Below are positions 33,030-42,595 of a stretch of 55,890 nucleotides of DNA, piece by piece. Origin of the DNA: Chloroflexota bacterium. Its GTDB lineage: Bacteria > Chloroflexota > Anaerolineae > Promineifilales > Promineifilaceae. The first letter of the stretch is position 1; the number at the start of each line of letters is the position of its first letter. The DNA is taken from the NCBI GenBank assembly GCA_024275635.1, contig JAJRYT010000132.1, positions 1 through 55,890 of the forward strand, given 5' to 3'. The notes beneath the pieces are model-generated. The model was not told where the DNA came from, made no database searches, and saw only the letters and a list, made by a program, of their open reading frames with translations. Both the position numbers and the translations under genes were made by a program.

Positions 33030-33470
33030 TTTTAATTCCTTTTTCTGAAAGATGGCCGATTATTAAGAGTAAAAGAGTAATTGAGTAATTACCTAATTAC
33101 CAGTCAATATCATTAAGTTAAGGTTTTTTGGCTCTTTAGGATTACATGGGGTTGACACCAAATGTAGGGGCGGTTCGTGAACTGCCCCTACCAGATATAC
33201 CGATCACCCCGCGAAATCCCAAAGACTCGGCTTTTTTACCCTATTTAAGCAACAACTGATACAAGTGAGGAACAGATAATACATTGGTTTTGGATTTTGT
33301 CCGTTCCTTACTAAAAACTAAAATCCGTTGTTGCCTTAAAAAAGAAGAACATGTTCGTTAACTTAATGACACTGAATTACCAATTACTAATTACCAACGA
33401 AAAAACCAGGCGCCAACATCCAGCCCATTTACAGCGTATTATTTTATAACGGCATGGTATACTTGACCAG
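33030..33470. other. Intergenic region with a structured, MITE-like segment
   Basis: No gene found in 441 bp. The segment 33110-33369 is bounded by TCATTAAGTTAA and TTAACTTAATGA (perfect 12-bp inverted ends). Inside are GTAGGGGCGGTT/AACTGCCCCTAC at 33165-33193, and a nested fold TTTAAGCAACAAC/GTTGTTGCCTTAAA enclosing GTGAGGAAC/GTTCCTTAC at about 33240-33340. TAATTACC strings flank both ends. The proB promoter should lie near 33440; a TATACT box is seen there without a good -35 box. Confidence 0.6.
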
Positions 33471-34571
33471 ATGTACCAACGAATCGTCATCAAATTAGGC
33501 ACCAGCGTCCTTACTGGCGGCACACCCCAATTGAACCAGCCACATATGGTCGAGTTGGTCCGCCAGTGTGCGGCCCTGTACCAGCGGGGCAAGGACATTC
33601 TTATTTGCACATCGGGGGCGATCGCTGCCGGGCGTGAACGGCTGGATTTTCCTGACCTGGCGGATACGGTTGCTAATAAACAAATGCTAGCCGCGGTAGG
33701 CCAAAGCCGTCTTATGTTTATGTGGGAGCGCTTTTTTGAGATTTATGGGATTCATGTCGGCCAGATTTTGCTGACGCGGGCCGATACGGAACACCGCCGC
33801 CGTTTTCTCAATGCCCAGGATGCCATTCAAACATTATTGGCGCAGCGAATTGTGCCGGTTATTAACGAAAATGACGCCGTTGCCACTGAAGAAATCAAAC
33901 TGGGCGATAATGATAATCTGTCGGCGTTGGCAGCGGTGTTGGCCGGAGCGGATTTGCTGCTGCTGCTGACGGATCAACCAGGGCTGTTCACGGCCGATCC
34001 CCGCACCCACCCTGACGCCCAACTTATCCCGGAAGTGCATACGATTGACCAGACTTTGCGTCGGTTGGCCGGGGACAGTGTGAGCGGCCTGGGTGTGGGC
34101 GGGATGGCAACCAAGTTGAATGCGGCTGATGTGGCCCGCCGCGCCGGGATTGATGTGGTGATTGCCGCCGGTTATGCTCCCAATGTTATTTTGCAGGCAG
34201 TTGCTGGCGAAGGGGTGGGGACGCACTTTTCGGCGCTGGAAACGCCGCTGGAAAGCCGCAAGCGCTGGATTTTTGCCGGACCGAAGCCGACAGGCTGTGT
34301 AACTGTGGATGCAGGGGCAGCGAAAGCGTTGTGCGTAGACGGCCGTTCCCTCCTCCCCGCTGGCATCGTGGCCGTAGAAGGTACATTTGGACGCGGCGAT
34401 GCCATTTCCATCCTGGGGCCGGACCGGGCGGAACTGGCGCGAGGCATCGCCCGCTATACCAGCCATGATCTCAACCGTATCGCCGGTCTGCATTCAGATG
34501 AAATCGCCGGACGATTGGGCTATGCTTATGGCTCCGTTGCCGTCCACCGGAATGATATGATCTTATTGTGA
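33471..34571 (+). CDS. proB: Glutamate 5-kinase
   Basis: The protein has 366 residues with an amino-acid-kinase domain (about 1-250; [78 protein letters not shown]) and a C-terminal PUA domain (about 275-355; [36 protein letters not shown]). It phosphorylates glutamate as the first step of proline synthesis. The gene is followed after 78 bp by proA on the same strand, the usual pairing. Confidence 0.97.
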   Translation: MYQRIVIKLGTSVLTGGTPQLNQPHMVELVRQCAALYQRGKDILICTSGAIAAGRERLDFPDLADTVANKQMLAAVGQSRLMFMWERFFEIYGIHVGQILLTRADTEHRRRFLNAQDAIQTLLAQRIVPVINENDAVATEEIKLGDNDNLSALAAVLAGADLLLLLTDQPGLFTADPRTHPDAQLIPEVHTIDQTLRRLAGDSVSGLGVGGMATKLNAADVARRAGIDVVIAAGYAPNVILQAVAGEGVGTHFSALETPLESRKRWIFAGPKPTGCVTVDAGAAKALCVDGRSLLPAGIVAVEGTFGRGDAISILGPDRAELARGIARYTSHDLNRIAGLHSDEIAGRLGYAYGSVAVHRNDMILL

Positions 34572-34649
34572 GACTGGAGAATGGAGACTATATGAGATTT
34601 TCCAGTCTCTAAGCTCCAATCTCCAACGTTCACTTCAAGGAGACTGTTT

Positions 34650-35915
34650 ATGACCGATTTAATTACTATGGGAAGGGCCGCGAAAGCAGCCAGCCGCCAG
34701 TTGGCGACCTTGACGACATTGCAAAAGAATGAAGCGCTGCTGGCGATTGCCGATGAAATCGAGGCCCAAGCCGCGCAGGTGTTGGCGGAAAATGAGCAGG
34801 ATATTGCGGACGGCCGTTCCCGCGGCTTGAGCGAGGCGCTGTTGGATAGACTGCTGCTAACAGAAGCGCGGGTAGCCGGGTTAGCCGCTGACACGCGCCG
34901 CATTGTTGATCTGCCCGATCCGGTGGGTGTGGAATTGGAAAGCCGGATGCTGCCCAATGGGATGCGTCTCAGCCGCCGCCGCATTCCAGTAGGCGTGCTG
35001 GGGGTCATTTATGAAGCGCGGCCCAATGTGACTATTGATATTGCCACACTCTGCTTAAAAACCGGCAATGCGGTCATCCTGCGCGGCGGCAGCGAGACGC
35101 TGCACAGTAATTTGACATTGGTGCGGGTGATTCAAACGGGTTTGCAGAAGGTGGGGCTGCCGGAAACGGCCGTGCAGTACATTGACAACCCCGACCGCGC
35201 TCTGGTCGCCCAACTACTGCGCCTGGACGAGTACGTGGACATGCTCATCCCCCGCGGCGGGGCCGGACTGCATAAATTGTGCAAAGAGCAAAGCGCCATC
35301 CCCGTGATCACTGGCGGTATCGGCATTTGCCATATCTTTGTAGACGAGAGCGCCGATTTAGACAAGGCGGTAGACATCGTTGAGAATTCAAAAGTACAGC
35401 GGCCCAGCGTCTGCAATGCGCTGGATACGGTGCTGGTGCATCCGGGCATCGCCCAAGATTTCTTGCCCAGGATGGCCGTTCGTCTGGCCCAAAGCGGCGT
35501 TGAACTGCGGGCGACCAGCGAAGCCGGCAATATCCTGGAAAGATTTCAGCACGAAGCCAAAGTCGTCCCCGCCGGCCTGAATGATTTTGACCAGGAGTGG
35601 CTGTCGCTTACCCTGGGCGTACACTTGGTGGCCGATGTAGAGGAAGCCATCGCCTTCATCCACGCCCACACCACCGAACACACGGAAAGTATCCTGACCA
35701 ATGATTGGCGCAACGCGACTCGTTTTGTGAATGAACTCAGCTCGTCGGCAATTTTTGTTAATGCCAGCACCCGGTTCAATGACGGCGGGCAGTTTGGCCT
35801 GGGGGCCGAGGTGGCAATTAGCACGCAAAAGCTGCACGCCCGCGGCCCGATGGGGCTGGAGGAACTGACGACGTATAAGTGGATTGGGTATGGGGACGGG
35901 CATGTGCGGCCGTAA
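34650..35915 (+). CDS. proA: Gamma-glutamyl phosphate reductase
   Basis: The protein has 421 residues, the normal length. Motifs include [97 protein letters not shown] with the catalytic cysteine near 254, and [22 protein letters not shown] at the end. It reduces gamma-glutamyl phosphate to the semialdehyde using NADPH, directly after ProB. A small inverted repeat (AGACTGGAGAA and TTTTCCAGTCTC) lies in the gap before it. The next gene starts three to six bases past the stop. Confidence 0.98.
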   Translation: MTDLITMGRAAKAASRQLATLTTLQKNEALLAIADEIEAQAAQVLAENEQDIADGRSRGLSEALLDRLLLTEARVAGLAADTRRIVDLPDPVGVELESRMLPNGMRLSRRRIPVGVLGVIYEARPNVTIDIATLCLKTGNAVILRGGSETLHSNLTLVRVIQTGLQKVGLPETAVQYIDNPDRALVAQLLRLDEYVDMLIPRGGAGLHKLCKEQSAIPVITGGIGICHIFVDESADLDKAVDIVENSKVQRPSVCNALDTVLVHPGIAQDFLPRMAVRLAQSGVELRATSEAGNILERFQHEAKVVPAGLNDFDQEWLSLTLGVHLVADVEEAIAFIHAHTTEHTESILTNDWRNATRFVNELSSSAIFVNASTRFNDGGQFGLGAEVAISTQKLHARGPMGLEELTTYKWIGYGDGHVRP

Positions 35916-35921
35916 AGCGTG

Positions 35922-36344
35922 ATGAATATGTTGGAAAAAGCGATTGAGATTGCGGTTGAGGCGCATAAAGGGCAGGTGGATAGGGCGGGACGGCCGTATA
36001 TTTTGCACCCGCTCCATTTGATGATGCAGATGGAAACGGAGGAGGAGATGATAACGGCCGTTCTCCATGACGTCATCGAAGACAGCGATGTGACCCTGGC
36101 CGATTTGGCAGCGGCTGGCTTCCCGGAACCCGTTCGCACCGCGCTGGCGCTGTTGACCCACGACAAAACAACAACCAGTTATGAAGCGTATGTGGCCGCC
36201 ATCAAACCCAACCCGCTGGCCCAGCGCGTCAAACTGGCCGATTTGGCGCACAATATGGACATCCGCCGCCCGTCTACCCTGGATGAGAAAGGGATTGTGC
36301 GATTAAAGCGATACGGCCGTGCCTGGAAGACGCTTACTTCATAA
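35922..36344 (+). CDS. Small HD-domain hydrolase (SpoT/MESH1-like)
   Basis: The protein has 140 residues from the ATG at 35922 (a GTG lies one codon before). The HD pattern resembles the (p)ppGpp hydrolase part of RelA/SpoT and MESH1: AHKGQVDRAGRPYILHPLHLM, then TAVLHDVIEDSDVTLADL with the HD pair, and VKLADLAHNMDIRRP. It lacks a synthetase domain. It may remove phosphate from ppGpp or a related nucleotide. It follows proA with almost no gap, so it is part of the same transcript, and a terminator follows it. Confidence 0.85.
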   Translation: MNMLEKAIEIAVEAHKGQVDRAGRPYILHPLHLMMQMETEEEMITAVLHDVIEDSDVTLADLAAAGFPEPVRTALALLTHDKTTTSYEAYVAAIKPNPLAQRVKLADLAHNMDIRRPSTLDEKGIVRLKRYGRAWKTLTS

Positions 36345-36357
36345 ACTCAATAACAAA

Positions 36358-36390
36358 AAAGAGCGGCCGCATCAAAGCGAGCCGCTCTTT
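36358..36390. terminator. Bidirectional hairpin terminator
   Basis: Perfect 10-bp arms AAAGAGCGGC and GCCGCTCTTT with A-run and T-run flanks lie between the convergent HD gene and the sensor kinase gene. Confidence 0.9.
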
Positions 36391-36415
36391 CCATTTCAAA
36401 ACGTAACCCAGCCAA

Positions 36416-37576
36416 TCAATCAGCCGCCAACGGATACATGCCGATAAAAACAGTACCTTCATCCTGCGAGGATTGGAAAGAAACACGGCCGTTCAAATAC
36501 TGTTCACTCAACAACTTCATGCTGTACGTGCCTAACCCTCGCCCATTTCCCTTCGTCGAAAACGACCGTTGAAAAATCTGCAATTGAACATGGCGCGGCA
36601 TATGAGCCGGGTTATGTACCCAAAAGCGCACATAATCCTCAAACCTATCACAGCCCACCGTTACAGTTTCACCAGGCTGGCACGCTTCCAGCGCATTTTT
36701 GACCATGTTCCCTATCACCCGCTTCAACAACGCGCGATCTGTAACAAACATAATATCTTGTGCCTGCGCGCCTAATTGCAATACACACTCATCAGCCACA
36801 ACATGCCGTTTATACAATTCTACAACCTCAGATGCCAGCGACAAAGAAGATGCCGGCGCATGTTCCGGGGCAAGTTCCCCACTCTCCGCCGCTAATATCT
36901 GCCTGTGCGCCTCAATTTCATCAATCAACTGCACCGACGCCTGCTCTAATAAACCGCCAAAATCAAACAACTGCGCTCCCTCCGGGCCATCTGACAGCGT
37001 CAACAACTCGGCTAACCCCTGAATCGCGCCAGCCGTATTCCTGATATCATGAAAAAAAATACGCTCTAGAACCTGCCTCCGCTTTTCATTACCGATATCC
37101 TTAACGGCAAAAATCGTAAACCATTCTTTATCAAATCGCAGCGGCGTGGCCCAAATACGTAGATCCAACGCGCTATCTATACCGTCATTACTTGTGCGCG
37201 TAATCCGGCATTCCTGAATATTCTTCTCACCGCGCTGCGCTTTCAGAACCGCTTTGACAGCGCCGCACGTGCTGCAAAACTTGGTGGTGCCGCATCCGCC
37301 GTCACTCTCGAAGGCGTGAACACAGTTCAATGCTTCACCCGGCCGCAGACCAACCACCGTATGATGTTCTTTTAGCACAACAACTTGCTGAAATGCCTGA
37401 TTAGCATAGACAATTTGCCGCTGCTGGTTCAAAATGACCAAGCCGCCGGGGACAGCATCCAACATGGTCACTAAAAGTCCTAATCCAACTATCTCCTGCT
37501 TCTGGCGCTGCAAAACATTAAAAGCAGCGCGTTCTGCCGGTGCGTATTCAGTTGCGAAAGTGGTCGCACTTCTCAT
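36416..37576 (-). CDS. PAS-domain sensor histidine kinase with a cysteine cluster in the PAS domain
   Basis: The protein has 386 residues and no membrane segment, so it should be cytosolic. The PAS domain (about 35-150) contains C85, C95, C101, C104 and C123, with the four-cysteine pattern CVHAF-x4-GCG-x4-FCSTCGAVKAVL. The phospho-accepting H176 is in FFHDIRN, not a standard H-E/D-P box, placing it in the HDxRN group. The ATPase domain has RVIGNMVKNALEA (N-box), STKGNGRGLGTYSMKLL (G-box) and ends GTVFIGMYPL. The cysteine set could bind a metal or Fe-S cluster for redox sensing. The start has a GGGAGGAAG site. A 7-bp-arm palindrome lies 20 bp upstream. Confidence 0.88.
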   Translation of the reverse strand: MRSATTFATEYAPAERAAFNVLQRQKQEIVGLGLLVTMLDAVPGGLVILNQQRQIVYANQAFQQVVVLKEHHTVVGLRPGEALNCVHAFESDGGCGTTKFCSTCGAVKAVLKAQRGEKNIQECRITRTSNDGIDSALDLRIWATPLRFDKEWFTIFAVKDIGNEKRRQVLERIFFHDIRNTAGAIQGLAELLTLSDGPEGAQLFDFGGLLEQASVQLIDEIEAHRQILAAESGELAPEHAPASSLSLASEVVELYKRHVVADECVLQLGAQAQDIMFVTDRALLKRVIGNMVKNALEACQPGETVTVGCDRFEDYVRFWVHNPAHMPRHVQLQIFQRSFSTKGNGRGLGTYSMKLLSEQYLNGRVSFQSSQDEGTVFIGMYPLAAD

Positions 37577-37596
37577 GACTTCTTCCTCCCGTTCAT

Positions 37597-37615
37597 CCAG
37601 ACTAATTCAGTCTGG
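37597..37615. promoter_or_regulatory. Palindrome CCAGACT-AATTC-AGTCTGG upstream of the sensor kinase
   Basis: Perfect 7-bp arms lie 20 bp upstream of the kinase start codon, close to the expected promoter. It may be an operator. Only one copy is seen in the window, so the assignment is speculative. Confidence 0.4.
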
Positions 37616-38088
37616 AATAGTCTACTACCATTGCTGCTGTGCGGTTATCCATCCAGATGAAGACAGTGTACATCCACTGCAAACATAAAAGCACTGGGAA
37701 AAAGGTCTGTTTAGCACACTGGCTAGATAGGTTAAGGGTACTGATTATCGCCACGACCACACGATGCGGTATTTGCACTCCCCTCTTGTATGACTTAGAC
37801 TTTTGTATTCTTTCATTTGCCGCCGCAAGTGGGGCCAAAGTACCAGGGGAGGAACGGCCGTCTCCGATTGTATCATGGCTGTGATTTCAGGTAAGATGTA
37901 TAAATGTAGGGAAGTGCGGCGGGAAACGGCCGTCACTTAACGCCTATTCGACCATCTCTCCCAAAAGAATGAACGTTATGTCCGAGAACGAATCTCAAAT
38001 CGATGCGCCAGAACAATTATTGACTTATATGTTGGCTGCTGACCATATCATTTGCTGGATGCCATTTTGAAGCTACTCGAGGGACTAA
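37616..38088. other. Divergent intergenic region between two sensor kinases
   Basis: This 470-bp region shows no convincing gene. It holds two copies of the ACGGCCGT palindrome (about 37855 and 37925). A 30-codon open frame at 37978-38070 (MSENESQIDAPEQLLTYMLA) with no clear ribosome site could be a small peptide or a gene remnant; I do not claim it as a gene. Promoters for both flanking kinases should be here but no strong consensus boxes were found. Confidence 0.45.
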
Positions 38089-41000
38089 ATGATGAATCCT
38101 GATCCAGGAGACCCCTTCCCCCCTGATTCGACGTTTGTCGCGTTCACATACAATTTATTGGAAGACACCTTGGCAAACGCCGCCAACCCTATCCGGCTGA
38201 ACCGACAGCTAGTTGAGCAAATGCAAAAGCTGACCGAGGCGCGGCTGGTCATCCTGGCGCGCCTGAGGAAACCATCCGGAGGCTATGAACTGGCCGCCGT
38301 TGAGCCGCAACGGCGACGGCCGTTAGCAGAATCGCCGGCCATGTTAACCCTGGTCGCTATGACCTCTGACCTGGATGGCCCCACGCTATGGGAACGGGGC
38401 AGCGCTCCCCCCGAAGCTGAATCCCTGATAGAAGAGAGTCTGCCCGGCCCTGCGGCGGCCGTCCCGCTGCGGGCGGGTAGGCTGCAAGTCGGCGCTTTGC
38501 TGCTTTTCGGCCTGCCGCATAAACACAATCTCAACCAAGTCATCAATGCCCTGGGCATGCTGGCGCGTGTCGTAACGCTGATTCTCCAGAACGCGGCCCT
38601 GTACGACGATCAGGAAACTGCCCTCGCCGCCCGCACCCGGGAACTGACCGCGAGCGAAGAACTTACCCGGCTGATCTATGATACAGTGGAAGATGTTCTC
38701 TATCTACTGGCCGTAGAGCCTGATGACGGCTTTCGCTTCGTTTCCGTAAACCCGGCATTTCTCAGGATTACCGGAATGAGCGAGGCGCAAGTCATCGGTA
38801 AACGGATTGAGGAAGTCATTCCTGAACCAGCTCAAGCGTTAGTGCTGGGCAAGTATCAGCAGGCAATCAGAGAAAACCGCACGATCCAATGGGAAGAAGT
38901 CTCCACGTATCCAACTGGCGAATTGACGGGGCTGGTGGCGGTAACACCGGCACGGAATGCGCAAGGAGTGTGTACACATCTGATCGGTTCAGTGCATGAT
39001 ATTACTGAAATCAGACACACCCAACGCGCCTTGAGCGAAGAACGCGAACGCCTGGAAGTCACGCTGCGCTCAATTGGGGATGCTGTGATCTCCACTGACG
39101 TCCAGGGGAAAGTCACCCTCATGAACCCGGTTGCTGAACATCTCACTGGCTGGAAGGAAGCGGAAGCGCAGGGCCGGCCGCTGGATGATGTCTTTCACAT
39201 CATCAACGAAGAGACCCGGCAATCCGTAGCAAACCCGGCCGACAGGGTGATGCGCGAAGGTGTTGTCGTCGGTCTGGCCAATCACACCCTGCTGGTCGCT
39301 CGCGACGGCACAGAACGCCCCATCGCCGACAGCGGCGCGCCCATTCGTAACGCCCAAGGCGAAATCATCGGCGTGGTCATGGTCTTCCGCGACCAGACCG
39401 ATGAGCGCGCTGCACAAAAAGCGCTGCGGCAGAGCGAGGAAAAATTCCGGCGAGCAATCCTAAATGCGCCTTTTCCCGTCATGCTTCATGCTGAAGATGG
39501 CGAGGTGATCCAGATCAACGCGGTATGGGAAGAGTTGACAGGTTACCAGGCAGCAGAACTCCCTACGTTAACAGAATGGACCGAAAAAGCATACGGTGAA
39601 AGAAAAGAACTCGTACGCGCAGACATTGACCGATTATACGATCTAGATACCAGGGTTGATGAGGGACGATACGAAATTATGACCCAAAGCGGCGAGAAAA
39701 GAACCTGGGAATTCAGTTCCGCGCCATTGGGGCGACTGCCAGACCAGAGGCGGCTGGTTATTAGTATGGCAATGGACGTTACCGAGCAAGTGCGGGCAGA
39801 AGAAGAGCGTGAGTATCTAACTGCTCAGATGCGCAAGCAGGCCCGAGAATTGAAGCAGATCATGGACACTGTGCCGGCCGGCGTCCTGCTGCTAGATGCC
39901 GAGGGACGGGTTATGCAGGCCAATCCCGTGGCGGAAAAAGACCTGGCTGTCCTGGCCGATGCCCAGGTGGGCGACGTTCTCACCCACCTGGGAGGCCGCC
40001 TGCTGGCCGAACTGCTCACCTCGCCGCCCACCAAGGGCCTCTGGCATGAGATAAAGGCCAATGGTCGAACTTTTGAAGTCATCGCCCGCCCGATGGAAAA
40101 TGACCGCAAACCGGAAGATTGGGTACTGGTGATCAACGACGTGACACAGGAGCGTGAAATTCGGGCACAGCTTCAGCAGCAAGAGCGACTGGCCTCCGTG
40201 GGTCAACTGGCCGCCGGCATCGCTCACGATTTCAACAACATTATGGCGTCCATTGTGCTTTACGCCGAGATGGTAGCAAAGTCACAAGGGTTATCGGAGC
40301 GCAACTTGAAAAGGATGACGGTGATCAACCAACAGGCCTGGCATGCCAGCCGGCTGATCGAGCAAATTCTCGACTTTAGCCGGCGGGGGGTGCTGGAAAG
40401 GAACCCCCTCGATCTGCTGCCGCTACTAAAAGAGCATGTCAAGCTGCTGGAACGAACGCTGCCAGAGCACATCAGAATAGAGTTGAATTATGGGCGCGGT
40501 GCGTACACGGTCCATGCCGACCCCACCCGTATGCAGCAGATGCTCACCAACCTGGCCGTTAACGCGCGAGATGCCATGCCGGATGGGGGGCGTTTACGTG
40601 TCAAGTTAGAGCAGAGTACGATCGAGCCAGGCCAATCGCCCCTTCTGCCGGAGATAAAAGCGGGGGAATGGATACGGCTGACGGTGTCGGACACCGGCAC
40701 GGGCATCCCGTCGGACGTACGGCCGCACATTTTTGATCCTTTCTTCACCACCAAAGGACCGGGGGAAGGCAGCGGGCTGGGGTTGGCGCAAGTACACGGC
40801 ATCGTGGGGCAGCACGGGGGGCGCATCAGCGTAGAGAGTCAGATGGGAAAAGGGACGACCTTTACCATCTATCTGCCCGCGCTGGAAGCGCACTCGATTA
40901 AATCATCCCGACTGGCGATCTCGGATACGCCGTTAGGTCGGGGGGAGGCGCTGCTGGTAGTGGAGGATGAGACGACGCTGCGGGCTGCGTTGGTAACCAG

Positions 41001-41307
41001 CCTGGAGCAGTTGAACTACCGGGCGCTGGAGGCGGCAAACGGCGAACAAGCGTTGGCGGTTATAGAGGAACAGGGAGAGCAGATCGCCATGGTGTTGAGC
41101 GATGTGGTAATGCCGGTGATGGGTGGCATCCCATTATTCCACGCGATGAAGCAAAAAGGCTGGGAAATACCGGTAATCCTGCTCACCGGTCACCCGATGG
41201 GTAAGGAGCTTGGCGCGTTGCGCACGCAGGGTTTGGTCGCCTGGTTGACCAAGCCAATTAGGCTTGAACGCCTGGCCCAGGCGATAGACGATGCGCTGAG
41301 CGGGTAG
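38089..41307 (+). CDS. Hybrid sensor histidine kinase with multiple PAS domains and a C-terminal receiver
   Basis: The protein has 1072 residues. An N-terminal GAF-like region (about 20-180) precedes four PAS-like modules (starting near 195, 325, 455 and 585; note NPAFLRITGMSEAQVIGK, MNPVAEHLTGWKEAEAQGR and INAVWEELTGYQAAELP). The kinase core has H713 in LAAGIAHDFNNIMAS, NLAVNARDAMPDGG (N-box), SDTGTGIPSDVRPHIFDPFF and GEGSGLGLAQVHGIV. The receiver at the end has the phosphoacceptor D1005 in VLSDVVMPVMGG, and a terminal KPIRLERLAQAI. No transmembrane helix is visible, so it senses a cytosolic signal. The response regulator at 5497 or others could be partners. Confidence 0.93.
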   Translation: MMNPDPGDPFPPDSTFVAFTYNLLEDTLANAANPIRLNRQLVEQMQKLTEARLVILARLRKPSGGYELAAVEPQRRRPLAESPAMLTLVAMTSDLDGPTLWERGSAPPEAESLIEESLPGPAAAVPLRAGRLQVGALLLFGLPHKHNLNQVINALGMLARVVTLILQNAALYDDQETALAARTRELTASEELTRLIYDTVEDVLYLLAVEPDDGFRFVSVNPAFLRITGMSEAQVIGKRIEEVIPEPAQALVLGKYQQAIRENRTIQWEEVSTYPTGELTGLVAVTPARNAQGVCTHLIGSVHDITEIRHTQRALSEERERLEVTLRSIGDAVISTDVQGKVTLMNPVAEHLTGWKEAEAQGRPLDDVFHIINEETRQSVANPADRVMREGVVVGLANHTLLVARDGTERPIADSGAPIRNAQGEIIGVVMVFRDQTDERAAQKALRQSEEKFRRAILNAPFPVMLHAEDGEVIQINAVWEELTGYQAAELPTLTEWTEKAYGERKELVRADIDRLYDLDTRVDEGRYEIMTQSGEKRTWEFSSAPLGRLPDQRRLVISMAMDVTEQVRAEEEREYLTAQMRKQARELKQIMDTVPAGVLLLDAEGRVMQANPVAEKDLAVLADAQVGDVLTHLGGRLLAELLTSPPTKGLWHEIKANGRTFEVIARPMENDRKPEDWVLVINDVTQEREIRAQLQQQERLASVGQLAAGIAHDFNNIMASIVLYAEMVAKSQGLSERNLKRMTVINQQAWHASRLIEQILDFSRRGVLERNPLDLLPLLKEHVKLLERTLPEHIRIELNYGRGAYTVHADPTRMQQMLTNLAVNARDAMPDGGRLRVKLEQSTIEPGQSPLLPEIKAGEWIRLTVSDTGTGIPSDVRPHIFDPFFTTKGPGEGSGLGLAQVHGIVGQHGGRISVESQMGKGTTFTIYLPALEAHSIKSSRLAISDTPLGRGEALLVVEDETTLRAALVTSLEQLNYRALEAANGEQALAVIEEQGEQIAMVLSDVVMPVMGGIPLFHAMKQKGWEIPVILLTGHPMGKELGALRTQGLVAWLTKPIRLERLAQAIDDALSG

Positions 41308-41347
41308 AAAGCGATTGCATCTCTCAGGGAACGAAACGTGAAAAAAG

Positions 41348-41467
41348 ATGGCCGTCAAAACAGTATTTACACACGATGATTTTGTAAATATTCTCTCGCA
41401 GTACGATCTGGAAACCTATACTAACTTGGGCCGGCAGAAATTCTTCGATGAACTTTTTTACGAATAA
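41348..41467 (+). CDS. Short ORF resembling the N-terminus of an APH/homoserine-kinase-type protein
   Basis: A 39-codon frame begins with MAVKTVFTHDDFVNILSQYD, followed by LETYTNLGRQKFFDELFYE. The start resembles the first helix of choline/homoserine-kinase-type proteins (…FVNILSQYDLGTY…). It lies between the hybrid kinase and the broken APH-type gene and may be a detached start of a related gene, a remnant, or a small protein. I found no clear ribosome site beyond weak purines. Confidence 0.3.
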   Translation: MAVKTVFTHDDFVNILSQYDLETYTNLGRQKFFDELFYE

Positions 41468-41493
41468 AGCCAACAGAGAGACGAACAAACTTT

Positions 41494-42484
41494 ATGGAAG
41501 CCTACGCCCGCATCATCATGGAAGACATACTTGGCAAACGCATTGCCACAATCAGGCGCTTTCCTACAGGGCTTTCACATTTCGTTTTCGATGTCGTTAC
41601 CAGGGACAACTTCCCTTATGTCGTTCGCATTGCACGACCCGAAAGAAGGGCCGAGTTTGAACGCGGAATCTATTGGCAAGAAAGGCTCGAGGGCAGTAGG
41701 AATACCTTTACCTGAAATATATCATACAGGCGCAGTCAATAATCACCTTTGGTCTGTTTATGAGCGACTTCCGGGTACTGATTTGGAAGATGCTTATCCT
41801 TCATTATCCACACTGGGAAAAAGGGATATTGCTCACGCAGTAGCTAAAATACAACAGAAGGTTCATTTGCTGGATAAGCACCATTTTCAAAGAATTTACC
41901 CGTGGGTTGATGTGATACACACGATTGTTAAAAGAAGTGAAAGGGAGATTCTGGCAGTAGGACTAAGCAAAAAGAAGCATGTCGCTCGTGTCAGCGAGAA
42001 AATTCAAGACCTTTTGGATTACTTGCACACAGTTAAACCAGTTCCGTTTTTGTACGATTTGAATGTTAGAAATGTCATTGTTAAGGGTGGTGAAGTAACC
42101 GGGATCATTGATGTAGATGCTTTATGGTTTGGCGACCCGCTCCTAGCAATTGGCCGTGGGAAAACCATCTTGCTAACAATGCAGCAGGATACAGACTTTA
42201 TTTCTCGCTGGTGTCAATTCTTGAATCTATCGGACCTTCAGTTGAAGATGGTAGATTTCTATGCGCTTCTGTATAGTGTCCGTTTTATGGGAACAATTGG
42301 GCAGAATTTGAATGGCAGCTATAGTTTGCAAGCCGACCCCAATATCGCTCATCTTCTGGACAAAGTAGAACTTCTCACCCACGAATCACTGGATTGGCTG
42401 CAAAATCTGGCAGGGATAACGGCCGTTCTCGCCCAATACCGGCAGGTTTATTTCCCTGGAAGCTCAGAGTTTCCAGGGAAATAA
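41494..42484 (+). pseudogene. Aminoglycoside-phosphotransferase-family kinase, frameshifted
   Basis: The first frame reads MEAYARIIMEDILGKRIATI, then GLSHFVFDVVTRDNFPYVVRIARPE with the usual glycine-rich and lysine-like regions, and stops at 41715. Homology moves to the next frame near 41690: RAVGIPLPEIYHTGAV continues the fold, with LYDLNVRNVIVKGGEVTGIIDVDALWFGDPL as the catalytic and metal loops (D and N kept, while the usual H before D is Y). The last 13 residues come from the palindromic repeat at 42446-42486, so the native end is lost too. The substrate is unknown. One indel and one insertion make the gene likely non-functional, unless the frameshift is an assembly error. Confidence 0.72.
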
Positions 42485-42486
42485 AC
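42446..42486. repeat. Palindromic repeat with 16-bp perfect arms, copy 2
   Basis: GTTTATTTCCCTGGAA and TTCCAGGGAAATAAAC are perfect inverted arms around a 9-bp loop. It shares the core TTTCCCTGGAAGCTC with the element at 17093-17129. It encodes the tail and stop codon of the broken APH-type gene. Nearly no U-tract follows, so a role as terminator is uncertain. Confidence 0.85.
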
Positions 42487-42595
42487 CTCCTCCTTTTGTT
42501 GCCAGTTGCCAGGGAGATGCTTACAATACGCCACCCATGGTGGGGGCCATTGAACAAACCGTTTCCAAACCGAACCATACGACTGAGGAGGCCGC

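Noticed and set aside
37639..37884. An 81-codon plus-strand frame between the two sensor kinases
   Set aside because: It has no ribosome site and an irregular, cysteine-scattered composition with no family likeness.
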